Shown here: one piece after another, positions 1 through 11,600 of the stretch
Position numbering within the stretch: the stretch's first letter is position 1
How the letters are laid out: every line of letters begins with the position of its first letter
Assembly (NCBI GenBank): GCA_009103225.1
Contig: RHPI01001037.1
Location: forward strand, 672,459 to 723,814
Source of the DNA: Chlorokybus atmophyticus
Lineage: Eukaryota; Streptophyta; Chlorokybophyceae; Chlorokybales; Chlorokybaceae
Length of the DNA stretch: 51,356 bases
Direction of reading: 5' to 3'
Notes under the pieces: generated by a model
The model's input: only the letters and a program-made list of their open reading frames with translations
Database searches by the model: none
Told to the model about the DNA's origin: nothing
Position numbers and translations under genes: made by a program

Positions 1-38
<38 letters not shown>
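1..38. repeat. (CT)n microsatellite at window edge
   Basis: Uninterrupted CT dinucleotides run from the first base to the start of the 128-bp duplicated unit. The repeat continues off the window. Confidence 0.98.
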
Positions 39-43
<5 letters not shown>

Positions 44-294
44 CCGTATCGGTATTGGAATACTATCATACTGGTTTTGGTAAACAGTGCTGATACAAAG
101 CAACCATTCTTCACGCGGTTCGGCAAGGTACACGCATCCTATCCCCAACAGCAGGCTCCACAACCTGAGGTCCGTATCGGTATTGGAATACTACCATGCT
201 GGTTTTGGTAAACAGTGCTGATACAAAGCAACCATCCTTCACGCGGTTCGGCAAGGTACACGCATCCTATCCCCAACAGCAGGCTCCACAACCT
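39..294. repeat. Two tandem copies of a 128-bp unit
   Basis: Copy 1 (39-166) and copy 2 (167-294) both start GAGGTCCGTATCGG and differ at only a few bases (for example ATCATACT versus ACCATGCT). No coding potential was recognised. The unit adjoins the CT microsatellite and lies downstream of the U-box kinase gene, so it is 3' flanking satellite-like DNA or an unequal-exchange product. Confidence 0.95.
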
Positions 295-676
295 GTTGGT
301 ATAGTTGGTGCGGTTTTCTTAATGAAGATTGTGGTCAGATTGACATCAGACTACCTGTAACACAATCTACAAGGCTGTTCGCAAAATGACCCGAGTCAGA
401 GGCCAGCGATACCTATCAGGTCGAACCATGTGAGAGCATCCAGGCGCACTGCTCTGCTTTCCTGCGATTGCTCATGACTTGTGCATAAGGACATAACTAA
501 GCACAAGACATTTACTTGACAGCCCTGGATTCGCGCATCTCGATGTCCAGAGGCAACACAGCAGCAAGGCAAGAGCATACTGAACGTCGCCGGACATTCA
601 TTGCCAACCACTAATGGGGTTTGTGAAATACGCAACAACTTGGTCTGAAGGCAAGTCTACTGGTCACAGATTTGAA
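295..676. other. 3' flank of the U-box kinase gene, no gene seen
   Basis: About 380 bp between the tandem duplication and the TGA of the minus-strand kinase gene. Its 3' UTR should lie here. An 80-codon minus-strand open frame (396-638) shows no recognisable motif and is not called. Confidence 0.6.
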
Positions 677-3600
677 TCATGGCGAGGATGATACCGACCG
701 CAAACTAAGCTGAGATATGGCGCGCTGCAAGTTGGTGTTTATCGTCAACTGCTTGTGCGGCATGCGTTCGCCTGTCATCGGAGAAACTTCATTCTGCACA
801 AACCACTGCTCTATTGCAACCTTCTCGTATGAGTAACCATCAGCGGCGACCACGGGGTCCTGCAAGTACCCGTCACAGTGAGTGCCACATCAGGTGTCAA
901 AGCAACCCAATATGCACACATGGGACAACTAGCCATGACAAGGAAACGAACCCTGTTTGCATCAGCAACTTACTGTCATGATTTGAGAAGTGATTGGACA
1001 GAAGAAACAGTCAATGTCGGGCGACTGGTCCACGTCAGGCCTGGCTCTTGAGCGGCATGCCACGCCTTCACGATTGAGGCGCTCTAGCGTGGGAAGCACC
1101 TGCAATGCCGAGTTAAGTCCGCCGATTGCAATCCTGCCATACTGCATGCATGTCGCGCAAACAAACAGTACCTCTTGCGCCAGGTCAGGGCGACAGTGGC
1201 GATCTAATGATGCGCATTTAATAGCCAGGTCGGCCAGCTCTTCGGCAATACGTTCCGGCCAGGGCTCAGGCTTTGAATCCGCAATCTTGTAGAGCTGCCC
1301 TTCTCTTAGCGCATCAGATACGAGCCCATACAGGTTTAGCGGCGGCTTTCCAGTAAGCATCTCCAGCAACACTGCCAGGGAGTGGATTGCACGGAATTGA
1401 GCACAACCTGCAACAGTACCAGCAGATGACACACACCAGCAAGGCTTACCAATCCCAAAACTATATACATCCGACTTGGGCCCAAGCTGGCCAGAGCGGT
1501 AGTACTCAGGATCCACATAGAGGAGGGTCCCACCAGGGGATGAATCCATCAACACGGACATCTTCATGGTTCGTGCTCCGAAGGCAAGTTCGGGTGCGAG
1601 GCGGGCAAGCCCAAAATCGCCCACTTTTGCGTTGAAATTCGTATCCAAAAGAACGTTGGCAGTCTTGAAGTCCCTGCAGAACAGACGTGTCAATTGAACC
1701 TCGTGCATAAAAACACACTTGCCGGTAGTGTGAAGGCCAGTGCTTGGCCAGCAGCCTGCTGATATGAGGCAGGCAGTGCTTTAATCGCGGGAGTCATACC
1801 TGTGAATAATTGGTGTGGGAAGTGAATGCAAAAACAACAGACCACGCGCCGCTTGAACGGCAATGGCCAAGCGCTTGTCCCAAGGCAAAGGAGGCGTATT
1901 TCCACGGCAAAGCAAGCGATCTTCTAGGCTGCCCTGCTCGCAGAACTCGTACACCAGGGACTGTTGTCCTGGAACTGAGTGATGTCCCATCAGGGCAACA
2001 ATGTGTGGATGCCTCACGTACCCCAGCACCTGTTCGCAACAACCATGACAACCAGCACTTGCATGCTGCAAGTTGATGCGCAACAGTCATCATCATGACC
2101 AATGACTGGTACAGTTTGCAGACCAGCAAGTAACGCGGGTGCACTTACTGGATTCCAGTATGAAGTTGACAAATTCTCGTGCACAGTGCAAAACTGGTAC
2201 CAAATGACAGAGATATGCATTTGCTTGTGGACACGATGGCCAAAGCAAACTTGAACTGCACCTGTAGCTCCTTATCAAACTCAGTCGTTCCCTGCTGCCC
2301 GTGTTGGTTGAGACGTTTGATAGCCACAGGGGTGCCTGCTACAGTGCCAAAGTATACAGGACCAAACGCTCCTTCACCGATCTTATTTTTTGCGTTGAAA
2401 TTGCCAGTGGCTATCTTAAGCTCCTCCCACTCAAACTGCGAAGCATCCAGTACTTTAAGCCGCAATGACAGCAACGAACCAACATGACCACTTGAACACT
2501 GTGTATGGAACCAACCTGCCGCAGCTTAGCTTGTGACATTTGTAAGTTTTTCAAGAAGTCATTCAACTGGGCCTGCATGTCGGTGACTTTTCTGTCAATC
2601 GCATCCACTTTGGGGGCCATCTTCCGAATGTCCCCTAGAAGTTGCATCAACTCCGAGTCCCTTTCACCACCATTCTTGGCAACGATCATTGGCAACTCCT
2701 CATGATCCTTTACAGCGCCTTGTTGCAGTTCACGCACCCAATACTGCACGTCACATGCATGCATTGGTTACAGAGACAATATGTATACACACCTGAGTCC
2801 ACAACAGCAGTGACAAGCTCACCTTCTCAGCATTGTCTGGCTTCTGCATCTTCACATATACTCGCAAAAGAATGTCTGTGCGCAATGCTGTCAATGCATC
2901 TCGCATATTTTCAGCCACCAGTATAAACTTCCGTTCATACACATCCCCTCGCAGAAAGCGCTTGAGTTCAAACAGCAATTCGCCTTCTTTGCGAGTCCAC
3001 TTCTCCACCATCTCCTTGGCTGTTGCAAGCGTATCCTGCAATGCAATGCAAAGATGAGGGTAGCTGCCAACAATCTGGCAACGCGACAACAGGGGACAGA
3101 GTTGCACACCTGGACGTACTGCAACCGGCTCACTGTAGTATGGACATCTGCCTCGTTGCCCAGCTGTATGTGCCTTGCGGACGACTGATCTGTCAACAAT
3201 GGTTCCACAAGGCTCCTTATCTCTCTGGCTTGCCGCGCTAAACTTGCACACCGCGCCTGCAACACAGCACCATTGCTGCCGCTTCTGGTACTAACAAGCT
3301 GGACATGCTAACTCCAGCAAAAACAACATTTTTTGCATGCAATCTTACAAGAATAGACTGATGCAACTAATAGACAGCCAAAGTGTGCACTCTGTATCCG
3401 ACCTTATTGGCGTTGCAAATGTCGTTCAACCTGTCCAGTTCCGCTGCCAAGAACACTATGCCGCGAATGCATCCAGCAAAAGGCATGACAGCTGTCGCTA
3501 CTTGTACACCAGCTTCAAGCAAGCCTGCAGCCACGACACCAGCGGCGAGAATTCCACCACCGACAACGGCAGCACCACCCGCTGCAGCAACAGCCCTAGC

Positions 3601-5475
3601 AACGGCATGACCTGTAGATGCGGCAGAGAGTCAGCAGCAGCGCCCTGAGCCCGAGCCATTAAGCTGTTAGGCACGGTGGCATGGACTCACAGGCACACAA
3701 ATTGCAAGCAAGCCACAACCACCACAGTCACAATTACACTGTGACGTAATTGTGAGCAGTTACAGTGTAATTGCTCACAATTACAGTGACACCTTGTTAA
3801 CCTCAAGGAGGCTTACGGTGTGATGCCGGGTTCAACACGTTGCGCATGGATTCATTCTCAGCCTTTTCGCTGGCAGTTTTGCCATCAATATTTCTGAGAG
3901 TGGGGTCTCCACCACCTTCGAGCAGCACCTTCGCTATCTCCCCTTTTGATAGCACAGCGGCTTCATGTAAAGGGGTGTCCCCTCTCTAAGACAGCATCAT
4001 GTTGGCATTTGCAACACTTTGTGAGGTGTGCACATGCAAATGAGGACAACCAAGCCAGTAGCCATACCGCATTACAAGCGTTGGGGTTCGCCCTGTGGTT
4101 GAGCAATTCCAGGACAGCAGATGTCTCCTCGTGTCCAGCAGCCCAGTGAAGCGGTGTAGAGTTTTGCTGAGCGCAGCATTCATGTCAAATACAGGTGAGC
4201 ACAAGGTAGGATCAGCCAGATATATCTAAACAACTTCTCAAATGCGTGCCTGTCAGACATCGCACAATGTGAAAGTTGCCGCTTGAACAATATTGCATTC
4301 TCATAACCATAAGTGCATGACGGCATAGCATGACAGCCATCTGGTGTATGAACGACAGCAGGCCAACAACGACTGGTGCAATGCATGACAGTTGTTCAAC
4401 GATATGTTGCGAGGATGCACTTCTTACTTTGTTGACGGCATTCACGTCTGCACCTCCGTCACACAAGGCCCTAATGGTTGAACAACTTCCGGACAGGGCA
4501 GCGTTATGCAGCGGAGTCGTCCCGTCACGATTTGAGGCCGATGGTTTGGCTCCATGCTGGATCAGCACCTGCAGAAACCAAGCACACCTACATCAGCACT
4601 AGTGGTGACCACAGGCCTAGTTGTCTTCCTGCGAGGCCGCTAACTACGACTAATAAACCCTGAATTTCAACACACCACAGCCTGTTCATATCCCTTCCAA
4701 AGATGCGCACATCATACAGCACTACATTGTGCCAGTTTGTAGTGATAGATGCAATTCTTTGTGAGATTGTGACGAGTCCAACCACTGACGACACTCTGTA
4801 TGTTGCTGACATCGAAAATATACAAGGACACACTGTCTCAATGCCAGAAGACTTGCAAGATCACGACTGACAATTACGCAATGGTTGTGCAACAAACCAC
4901 TGACCTTGACCATCTCCGCCTTGCCAAGCAAAGCCGCTTCGTGCAAAGGCGTGCTGCCCTCGTTGTTCTGTGCATTCACGTCCGCACCCCTGGCGATGAG
5001 CACCTCTGCCTCACGGGGCTGTCCATTCTTGACAACCCTGTGCAGAAGGGTGTTGCCGTCCTGTCCAACAAAACGCTGTAAACTTGAGAGCATCCACATC
5101 CGCGCTGCTGTACATACAAGCACAGCTGCGGTCAAGATGACGCAACACTGGACTCAGGATGTCTCTCGCCACCTGTACAGAACTACTCACCGTGCGAGAT
5201 ACCTGAGTGCGGGCATTGGGGTCTGCGTCTGCCGGCAGTGCGTGCCGGAAGTTTGGGGCAGATGCATAGTGGGTGTGTGGTTGTTGAAAATTATTAGGTG
5301 ACCGCGGCGCCATTGGAGAAAAGGACTCCGTCCGTGCGCCTGTCGACGAGGGCAATGACGGGGACGAGTGCAAGGCACTGTAAACTGTCCCACTGGCGCT
5401 GCCATTGCCGTAAGGAGGCGGCTGAGGAGGGAGGTGTTCTTTTACCTTCTTGCTCCTGCCAAACAGCTGCTTCAT
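677..5475 (-). CDS. Ankyrin / helical-bundle / protein kinase / U-box protein, 15 exons
   Basis: Probable signalling kinase fused to an E3 ubiquitin ligase U-box. Predicted exons (minus strand): 5475-5191, 5075-4905, 4568-4428, 4166-4068, 3985-3817, 3611-3403, 3256-3110, 3035-2823, 2743-2516, 2435-2262, 2029-1800, 1673-1450, 1371-1172, 1099-974, 859-677. All junctions are GT-AG and in phase, giving 932 residues. Order: Pro/Ser-rich N terminus (1-95); ankyrin repeats (about 96-288; [52 protein letters not shown]); Gly/Ala-rich hydrophobic stretch (290-345); helices like the MLKL/MCA N-terminal bundle (about 340-480); coiled coil (about 500-550); kinase with [10 protein letters not shown] loop, Lys594, HRD 688-690, Asn695 and DFG 708-710; U-box (about 858-922; CPITSQIM and [13 protein letters not shown], split by the last intron). 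All catalytic residues are present. The first Met follows no obvious upstream exon. The kinase and U-box calls are secure; the bundle call is pattern recognition. Confidence 0.88.
3727..3790. repeat. Intronic palindrome (MITE-like hairpin)
   Basis: Inside intron 5 of the kinase gene. Perfect 13-bp arms GTAATTGTGAGCA (3746-3758) and TGCTCACAATTAC (3772-3784) flank a 13-base loop. The sequence further out (GTCAC at 3727 and GTGAC at 3786) also pairs. It resembles a small folded-back MITE; no target duplication was identified. Confidence 0.7.
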
Positions 5476-6156
5476 TCTGTGAGCGCCCTAGAGCAGGCCT
5501 CCCCTTTCTTGTTTAGCTCCAGGAACCACGCCGCCGCCGCCACATCCGCCCTTCCCACTCGACCATGATGGCCACTGTTAGGCCTCGACACACAAACCCT
5601 AACTAGCTCACTAGCTCCTTGCCAACAGCGCCTCAAGAGCAACGCGTCCGTCAGCTGTCCTGGGCGTACATACACTGCGCCTCAAGCAAGCCCCGAACAC
5701 GTACCAAAGCAAACAACAGTGTCACAGCTGCGACGCAGCACAAGTAGGCCTAGCCGCAGCCTGGTCTTCCACAAGAGAAGCTTGCTCCTGTTGGGTTTAA
5801 GGCTTCGTAGAGGAGGTCTTGGGCAACAAGCACCCGCTCACTGAACCACTCCTCATCCGCCGCCGCCGCCGCCGGCACAGCAGAGATGGAGTCGGGCGCG
5901 CATGCAATGTCGCCTGCTGGCAGGATTGCGCGCCACACAATAATTACGTGACGTATTTGCCATGTTGCGTCGTAATGTCCAAGTTTCTTCCAAGTTGGGT
6001 CTACACTACAGTAACTGTAGGTTTAGGGACCTGGCCTAGTAGGGGCCCTAGGCAGAGCTGTAGCGTTACTCTGGTACACGGTGCATAATTCTTAGCTGGG
6101 ATGGAGGCTGAGTCGGTCTGTGTGCGGCGGTGAATTGGTAAATTTGTGTATCTGAG
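5476..6156. other. Upstream region of the U-box kinase gene
   Basis: About 680 bp between the kinase ATG and the left end of the pogo-like transposon; promoter and 5' UTR are expected here. A 62-codon minus-strand open frame (5938-5750) contains a stretch with mixed charged and hydrophobic residues (DEEWFSERVLVAQDLLYEAL) and could be an unrecognised upstream exon. No splice path joining it to the kinase frame was established. Confidence 0.45.
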
Positions 6157-6158
6157 TA

Positions 6159-6203
6159 GGGTAAGGTGCCCTTACTTCGGACACTTTTTACTAATAAGGT
6201 CGA
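6159..6203. repeat. Left terminal inverted repeat of pogo-like element
   Basis: GGGTAAGGTGC is shared exactly with the right end and similarity continues with mismatches for about 40 bp. Preceded by the TA target duplication. Confidence 0.8.
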
Positions 6204-6937
6204 ACCTGATGTAATTTTAAGCCGTTTTGAGCTCTTAATAACTCATCTGAAAGCTCATTTGATGGCCTATCGGCTGGCCTCGTCCTCGGATTTTTCTCCA
6301 ATGGCATGCTCTCATGAGCAGCAGGGTAAGACCACCAAAACTTGCAGCCGATCTAATGTGGCTGATCCTAACTTTGGACCAGCTTGAATCGCATGTAGGT
6401 TGTAAGGCCGACGGTGGTTGTGGCGGCGCAACGGCGATAAAGTGCCAGGCAGTGCCGCTAGGTTGGTGGCGCACTGGTGGCGTGGCTTACGCCAAAGAGC
6501 GGCAGGTACAACGAGCCTGCAGGTGAGCTCAAGTGTTGGTTGGACTGCATTGTGTGTATGGCCTCCTTGTAAGCTCAAGCGTTGGTTGGACTATCTAAGT
6601 GTATGCACGTCTTGTGAGCTCAAGTAGTGGTTGGACTGCCTACATGTATGCACGCCTTGTGTGTTTGCATCTTTGTGTGTTTGTTGGTTGATAACCACAC
6701 ACGTTTGCACAGCATGTACACACAGCAAGCACACCGATTCACACATGATGTACAGCGAATGGTGTATGCAGAGTTGCATGTATCAGTTGTGAGGCGTAAG
6801 CAGGTTTATATGTACAAGTGAACAAGCGCTATTTACATGTGGTCCAAGCTGTGCTAAGGCTAAGACTAGTAAAGGATCTTGGTGAGGCGCAAGCCGCCTC
6901 TCTTGCATGCCCATGCACGATTTTTCGCCGGTGTGAT
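6204..6937. other. Non-coding subterminal region of the pogo-like element
   Basis: Lies between the left inverted repeat and TR-SINE A. It holds a short tandem repeat (6523-6658) and several small open frames without recognisable domains. No gene is supported; it is the 3' non-coding part of the minus-strand transposase unit. Confidence 0.6.
6523..6658. repeat. Three diverged tandem copies of a ~46-bp unit
   Basis: Units start GTGAGCTCAAG, GTAAGCTCAAG and GTGAGCTCAAG at about 6523, 6569 and 6614, each followed by a GTTGG/GGTTGGACT block and then GTGTATG or TGTATG. Confidence 0.75.
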
Positions 6938-7445
6938 TGTAACTATTGGGGCCCGACCACTAGGCTATGGTAGTAAAAGACACTACCATGAGTGAGGTCT
7001 GTCACAATTTATCCCAATTCGTGACATTCCTCCCCAAATTAACCCATGAGTTCCTCATAATCCAATGAGGCACTAGCCCACGTCGCCGTTTTCGCGGCCG
7101 TACCACAATCGGTCTGCCCACAGCCTGTTGGATCCGGCCAACGAACGGTCCTGACCGACCGAACGGCCATCCTCACCGCGCGACCTGCCATCGCAGCGCG
7201 ACCGCTCACGCGGCCTTAGGTTGAACTGGCTCGGCGCGCAGGTCGTGATCCCGCGCCCAGCCTAGGGCAAGCCGCCCCAAATGTTTTTGTTTTTGCCTTG
7301 GATCCGCCTCAGTCCCCTACGGGAATTGAACCTGAGACGTCAAGCTCCGAAACCGTTGTAACAATTGGGGCCCGACCACTAGGCTATGGTAGTAAAAGAC
7401 ACTACCATGAGTGAGGTCTGCCACAATTTATCCCAATTCGTGACA
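6938..7445 (-). mobile_element. TR-SINE A: tRNA-like element with 89-bp terminal direct repeats
   Basis: Two 89-bp direct repeats (6938-7026 and 7357-7445) differ at about two positions and begin TG and end CA when read on the minus strand. A Pol III A-box match TAGCCTAGTGG lies inside each repeat (7386-7376 and 6967-6957). A B-box match GGTTCAATTCC (7332-7322) lies just inside the 5' repeat only. The 8-bp word GCCGGTGT directly follows 7445 and occurs 3 bp before 6938, consistent with a target duplication plus a 3-base tail. No ORF, and no TGG-type primer site next to the repeat. TR-SINE B shares the architecture and the core GGAGCTTGA. Confidence 0.75.
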
Positions 7446-7506
7446 GCCGGTGTTGCCTCGAGTAGAGCAGGTCTTGCGACACTAGCACATGTGAGGTCTT
7501 GCCCCT

Positions 7507-8200
7507 TTATGTTAGCCATGGGCCTGCTTCTGCTTGCTCCTCATCCTCAGTAATGCTACTGACTACCTCCTTGTTGCGCAGGGAGGCAGCGAGCACTGCA
7601 GCTTTTTCAGCTGTGGCTGCCTCGCGTGCTTCGCGTGCTTTCTTCTGTTGCTTGGCCGCCGCTGCGGCATCTTTCTCCTCAGTCTTCTCCCTCAGCTGCT
7701 GTGCCTTCTCCTGCGCCTTGGCCTCCTCATCTGCTACTGCCTCCAGCCTCTTCCTCCTCATGTCTTTCCTCCTTGCTACCCGTGCTGCCACCAGACGTTG
7801 TTTCTCCTCAGCCTGGTCGCGCAGGTGTTGAATGATTTCCGGGCTAGTGAGGATGGTGGTTGAACGCGGATAGGATCTGCCTGGTCGGAGCTTGAAGCTG
7901 ATATATTCGGGCAGCACCTCCTCTGTGCCCAACTCCTGCTCCTCTTTCGGACAGTCACATACTTGTGTGTTGTCCGTATTTGCCTCCGGTCTTCATCAGC
8001 ACCAAACTCTGCACTGATCAGGGCCTCCAAGAGTGTGGAACTGATGCCTGGCTCTGCTGTCTGTGGTTGCGCCGCTGGCTCATCCTCGGGTCATGCAGTC
8101 TATCGTCCAAGGCGTGGTGGTCTATTGGCGACAGTCCTGCCAAGTACTGCTTGCAGTGTGTGCATGCTCTGGCTTGATAATGCACAGGTGTTTGGACAGT
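7507..8200 (-). pseudogene. Putative C-terminal exon(s) of the pogo-like transposase
   Basis: The minus-strand open frame 7932-7507 encodes a Lys/Glu/Ala-rich coiled-coil tail (many AEEK, ARRK and REKTEEK runs) ending in an acidic stretch. Upstream frames contain a CX2C pair (CTHCKQYL, about 8160-8140) and charged segments in different frames, suggesting further small exons or decay. Basic coiled-coil tails are common at the C terminus of Tigger-like transposases. Gypsy-1 separates this piece from the DDE exons at 19.2-20.2 kb. Assignment to the same gene rests on strand, order and position within the inverted repeats. Confidence 0.5.
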
Positions 8201-8205
8201 GCTGT

Positions 8206-8537
8206 TGTCAGGAGAGAGGGTGTGCCCCTCCTCCCTTTAATCCCCTACCCCAACACCACCACCAGCCTCGCCGCCGCCGCCGCCACTGCCGGGGCAGTTG
8301 CCAGAGCAAAAGATGCTCTGGCTATGGCGGCCGCTGCGTTAGCAGCGCCGCCATGCAGCTGATATCAACATGAGACTCATGTCGATATCAGTGTTATAGT
8401 TAAGTAACACTACATTAAGGCCTTAACACTAGGTTAACGGCCCTAATAAGGCTTAATAGGCTGTATAATCCCGTTGGGACCCTTATTTAATCCTAAATAA
8501 GGGCGGGGAACCTCTATGGAGGTAGCACACCGTTACA
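8206..8537 (-). repeat. Gypsy-1 3' LTR
   Basis: 332 bp, starting TGTCAGGAGAG and ending CCGTTACA on the plus strand. Differs from the right outer LTR at only one noticed position (CATTAAGGCC versus CATTAGGGCC). Confidence 0.95.
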
Positions 8538-8550
8538 TTCCCCCCCACTT
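8538..8550 (-). promoter_or_regulatory. Gypsy-1 polypurine tract
   Basis: Read on the minus strand the sequence directly before the 3' LTR is AAGTGGGGGGGAA, a purine run at the position expected for plus-strand priming. Confidence 0.8.
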
Positions 8551-8659
8551 AGGTTTCAATGTCCTCATTGAAGGGTTAGCAAAGCCCCATCACGAGTCAC
8601 AAAACGAAAGCAGTGAGAGAACCAGGGCCGAAGCGGTAAAGATGTCTGCCAGCACCCTT

Positions 8660-11600
8660 TTACCGTTCGCGTGTGGACACAGTACTCCAGTACCCCCGAA
8701 GAACCTCTTGGCAGTTGGTAAGATTCCTTTCGGGCTCCCATGTATTGTGTTCAACACCATACCCTTTCCATTTCACCAAGTAGGACGGCGCGCGTCCGCG
8801 TCGAGGCTTACGGTGACTTAGGATTGCTTCCACCTCATACTCAAATGTATTGTCACCATCCACTGCGACTGGGGGTGGAGGAGGTTGAACCCGACCGTCT
8901 GATCGGTACGGTTTCAGTACACTCACATGAAACACATTGTGAATTCGTATCGACATTGGTAAATCCAAACGATACGCGTGAGTGCCGACCCGATCAATCA
9001 CTTTGAAAGGGCCTATCCAACGAGGGAAAAATTTACGGGTACCCACTCCCTTGATGGATATATTTTTGGTACTCAAAAGTACTGAACAGCCCACATCGTA
9101 GCTGGCCTCCCTACGATGCGCATCAGCATGGGCTTTTTGTCTATCTTGCGCTGCGCGCAGACAGTGCTTTGCCAACGCTAACCTATCCTGCATGGCCGAA
9201 GCCATCTCGCGCGCTGCAGGTACGCGAGTTATATCGGTTGCGGGCAATTTTAAATTCGCAGGACTCAGTGGATGCACGCCGTAATTTAAAAAGAACGGCG
9301 TTTCCTGCACACTCTCTTGCCAAGCATTGTTGATCGCAAACTCAGCCATTGGAAGATAAATATCCCAATCAGACTGATTTGGACTCACATAATGCCGAAT
9401 GGTTTCTTCAATCACTTGATTGGCGCGTTCTGTTTGCCCATCCGTTTGTGGATGATAAGCTGTGCTCATATTCTGCTGAATGCGTAAGAAGCTGCATAGC
9501 GACTTCCAGAATTGAGCTACAAATCGCGGATCGCGATCAGACACAAAGTTGCGCGGCAGGCCGTGCAACTTAAAAACAGACGCGACAAAAACCATTGCTA
9601 AATCGCGGGAGCCTATCTCCGTGCAACAAGGGATAATATGAACCATTTTTGTCAATTGGTCCACAAAAACTGCAACCGCAGTGTGGCCTAATTGTGTCTT
9701 AGGGAGCTCAGTAATAAGGTCCATACTCACCCTTTCCCATTTGCCATCAGGAACAGGCAAAGGTCGCAGCAACCCAGCGGGATTCTGACGTAACGGCTTG
9801 TCACGCTGACATTTGTCACAGGTGTCAACATAACGCTTTACGTCAACAGGCAACGATGGCCACCAGTACAGCTGTTGCGCTGCCTTGGTAGTCTTGCGAT
9901 TTCCAAAGTGCCCAGCGTACGGTGGGTCGTGTACATCAGCTATGCATTGCATGCGTAGCCCAGCATGGTCAGGTATCACCAAGCTAGCACCCATATAATA
10001 CAAGTTGTCTCGTGCTTCAAGCTGTTGTATATTCTCTTGCCGTGAGAACCATGGGTCTAAGGAATACCCATGCAAAACAGATTGCACAAATGCATCATTA
10101 GCGGGCAATGTAACTTGCGTCGCAAGCAATTGCGCACGCATAACTGCCAATAATGACGGACAGCGATTTAAGGGATCTGCCACATTAGTTCTGCCAGGCC
10201 GATATACCCATTCAAAAGTAAATCGCGACAGAAACTCATTCCAGCGAGCTTGCCTACGTGACAAGGTCAGCTGCGTTGAGAAGTATACTAATGGGTTGTG
10301 ATCAGTCACCACTGTGAACTGAACTCCCTCTAAGTAACATCGCCAAGTTTCGAGAGCATGTACGACACCAAGCAACTCTTGCTCAGTAGTAGTGTAGTTT
10401 ACCTCCGCTGGGATAAACTTCCTACTTTCATAAGCACATGGTCTGCCGTCTTGCAGTAGTACTGCACCACACCCAAGGGTGGAAGCATCACTGACCACAG
10501 TGAAATGTTTATCCCAATTTGGCAATGCCAATACTGGAGCTGAAGTTAATGCTAACTTCACTTGTTGCATAGCAGCTTCTTGGTCTGACGTCCAAGAAAA
10601 TGGCGCGTCCTTTCGCAACAATTTAGTCAAGGGCATTACAACTGTAGAATAACCCATCATAAATTTGCGAAAATAATTTGCCAATCCCAAAAATGATCTC
10701 AGTTGATGAATATTTTTGGGTTGAGGCCAATTCTTGACAACTTGCACCTTGCGAGGGTCAGGCTTTACACCCGCACCACTCACAACATGTCCCAAGAATG
10801 GTAACTCCGATTTGCAAAAGTCACATTTTGCAAGGCTGGCAAATAAATGATGCTTCCGCAACAAAGTAAACACCGCTTCTAAGTGTTGCTTATGTTCCTC
10901 TTTGGTTTTACTAAAGACAATAATGTCATCCAAGTAAACCATAACATACTTGCCAAGTATATTACCGAAAATTTTATTCATTTCCTTCTGAAACACAGCA
11001 GGCGCATTCGTCAATCCAAAGGGTAGCACTTTGTATTGATAATGGCCCGAAGGTGTTCTGAAAGCTGTCTTATAGACATCAGCGGAATGAATTCGGATCT
11101 GATGATATCCACTTGTCAGGTCTAATGTACTGAAGTATGCATTACCTGATAGTTTATCAAACACGTCATCAATCCGTGGCAACGGGTATCGATTTTTCAC
11201 CGTGATTTTGTTTAAAGCACGATAGTCCACACACATGCGCAATTTTCCATTCTTTTTCATCACAAATAGGATGGGTGCGCCAAAGGGTGAAGAACTTGGT
11301 TCAATCAATCCTTTTTCCAATAACTCCTTGATTTGTGTTTCCATTTCCCCCCTTTCTCTAGGGCTTAGCCTATATATTGGCCGAAAAGGAGGATCACTAT
11401 CAGGAATTAATGGTATAGTGTGTCCGACACCTCGGTCAGGAGGCAAGCCCGGCAACTCATCTGAGAACACATCTTGATATTCCTCAATGAGGTCTGCCAC
11501 ACCTTCAGTACTACCCGGCGCAATGTCATCTGATGAAGACAAATGTACCAGAAAAGCCGGTGTGTTTTTGCGCAACGCACGTTTCACCTGTAGTGCCGTG

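Noticed and set aside
396-638. 80-codon minus-strand frame downstream of the U-box gene
   Set aside because: No domain or splice link; lies in the expected 3' UTR.
6938-7445. Ordinary TRIM LTR retrotransposon
   Set aside because: TG...CA repeats fit, but no TGG-type primer site or purine tract adjoins them, the duplication is 8 bp with a 3-base tail, and A and B boxes are present. Kept as an alternative only.
7499-7863. Ser/Ala/Leu-rich plus-strand frames opposite the transposase tail
   Set aside because: Antisense to a Lys/Glu/Ala-rich coiled coil, which explains the composition.
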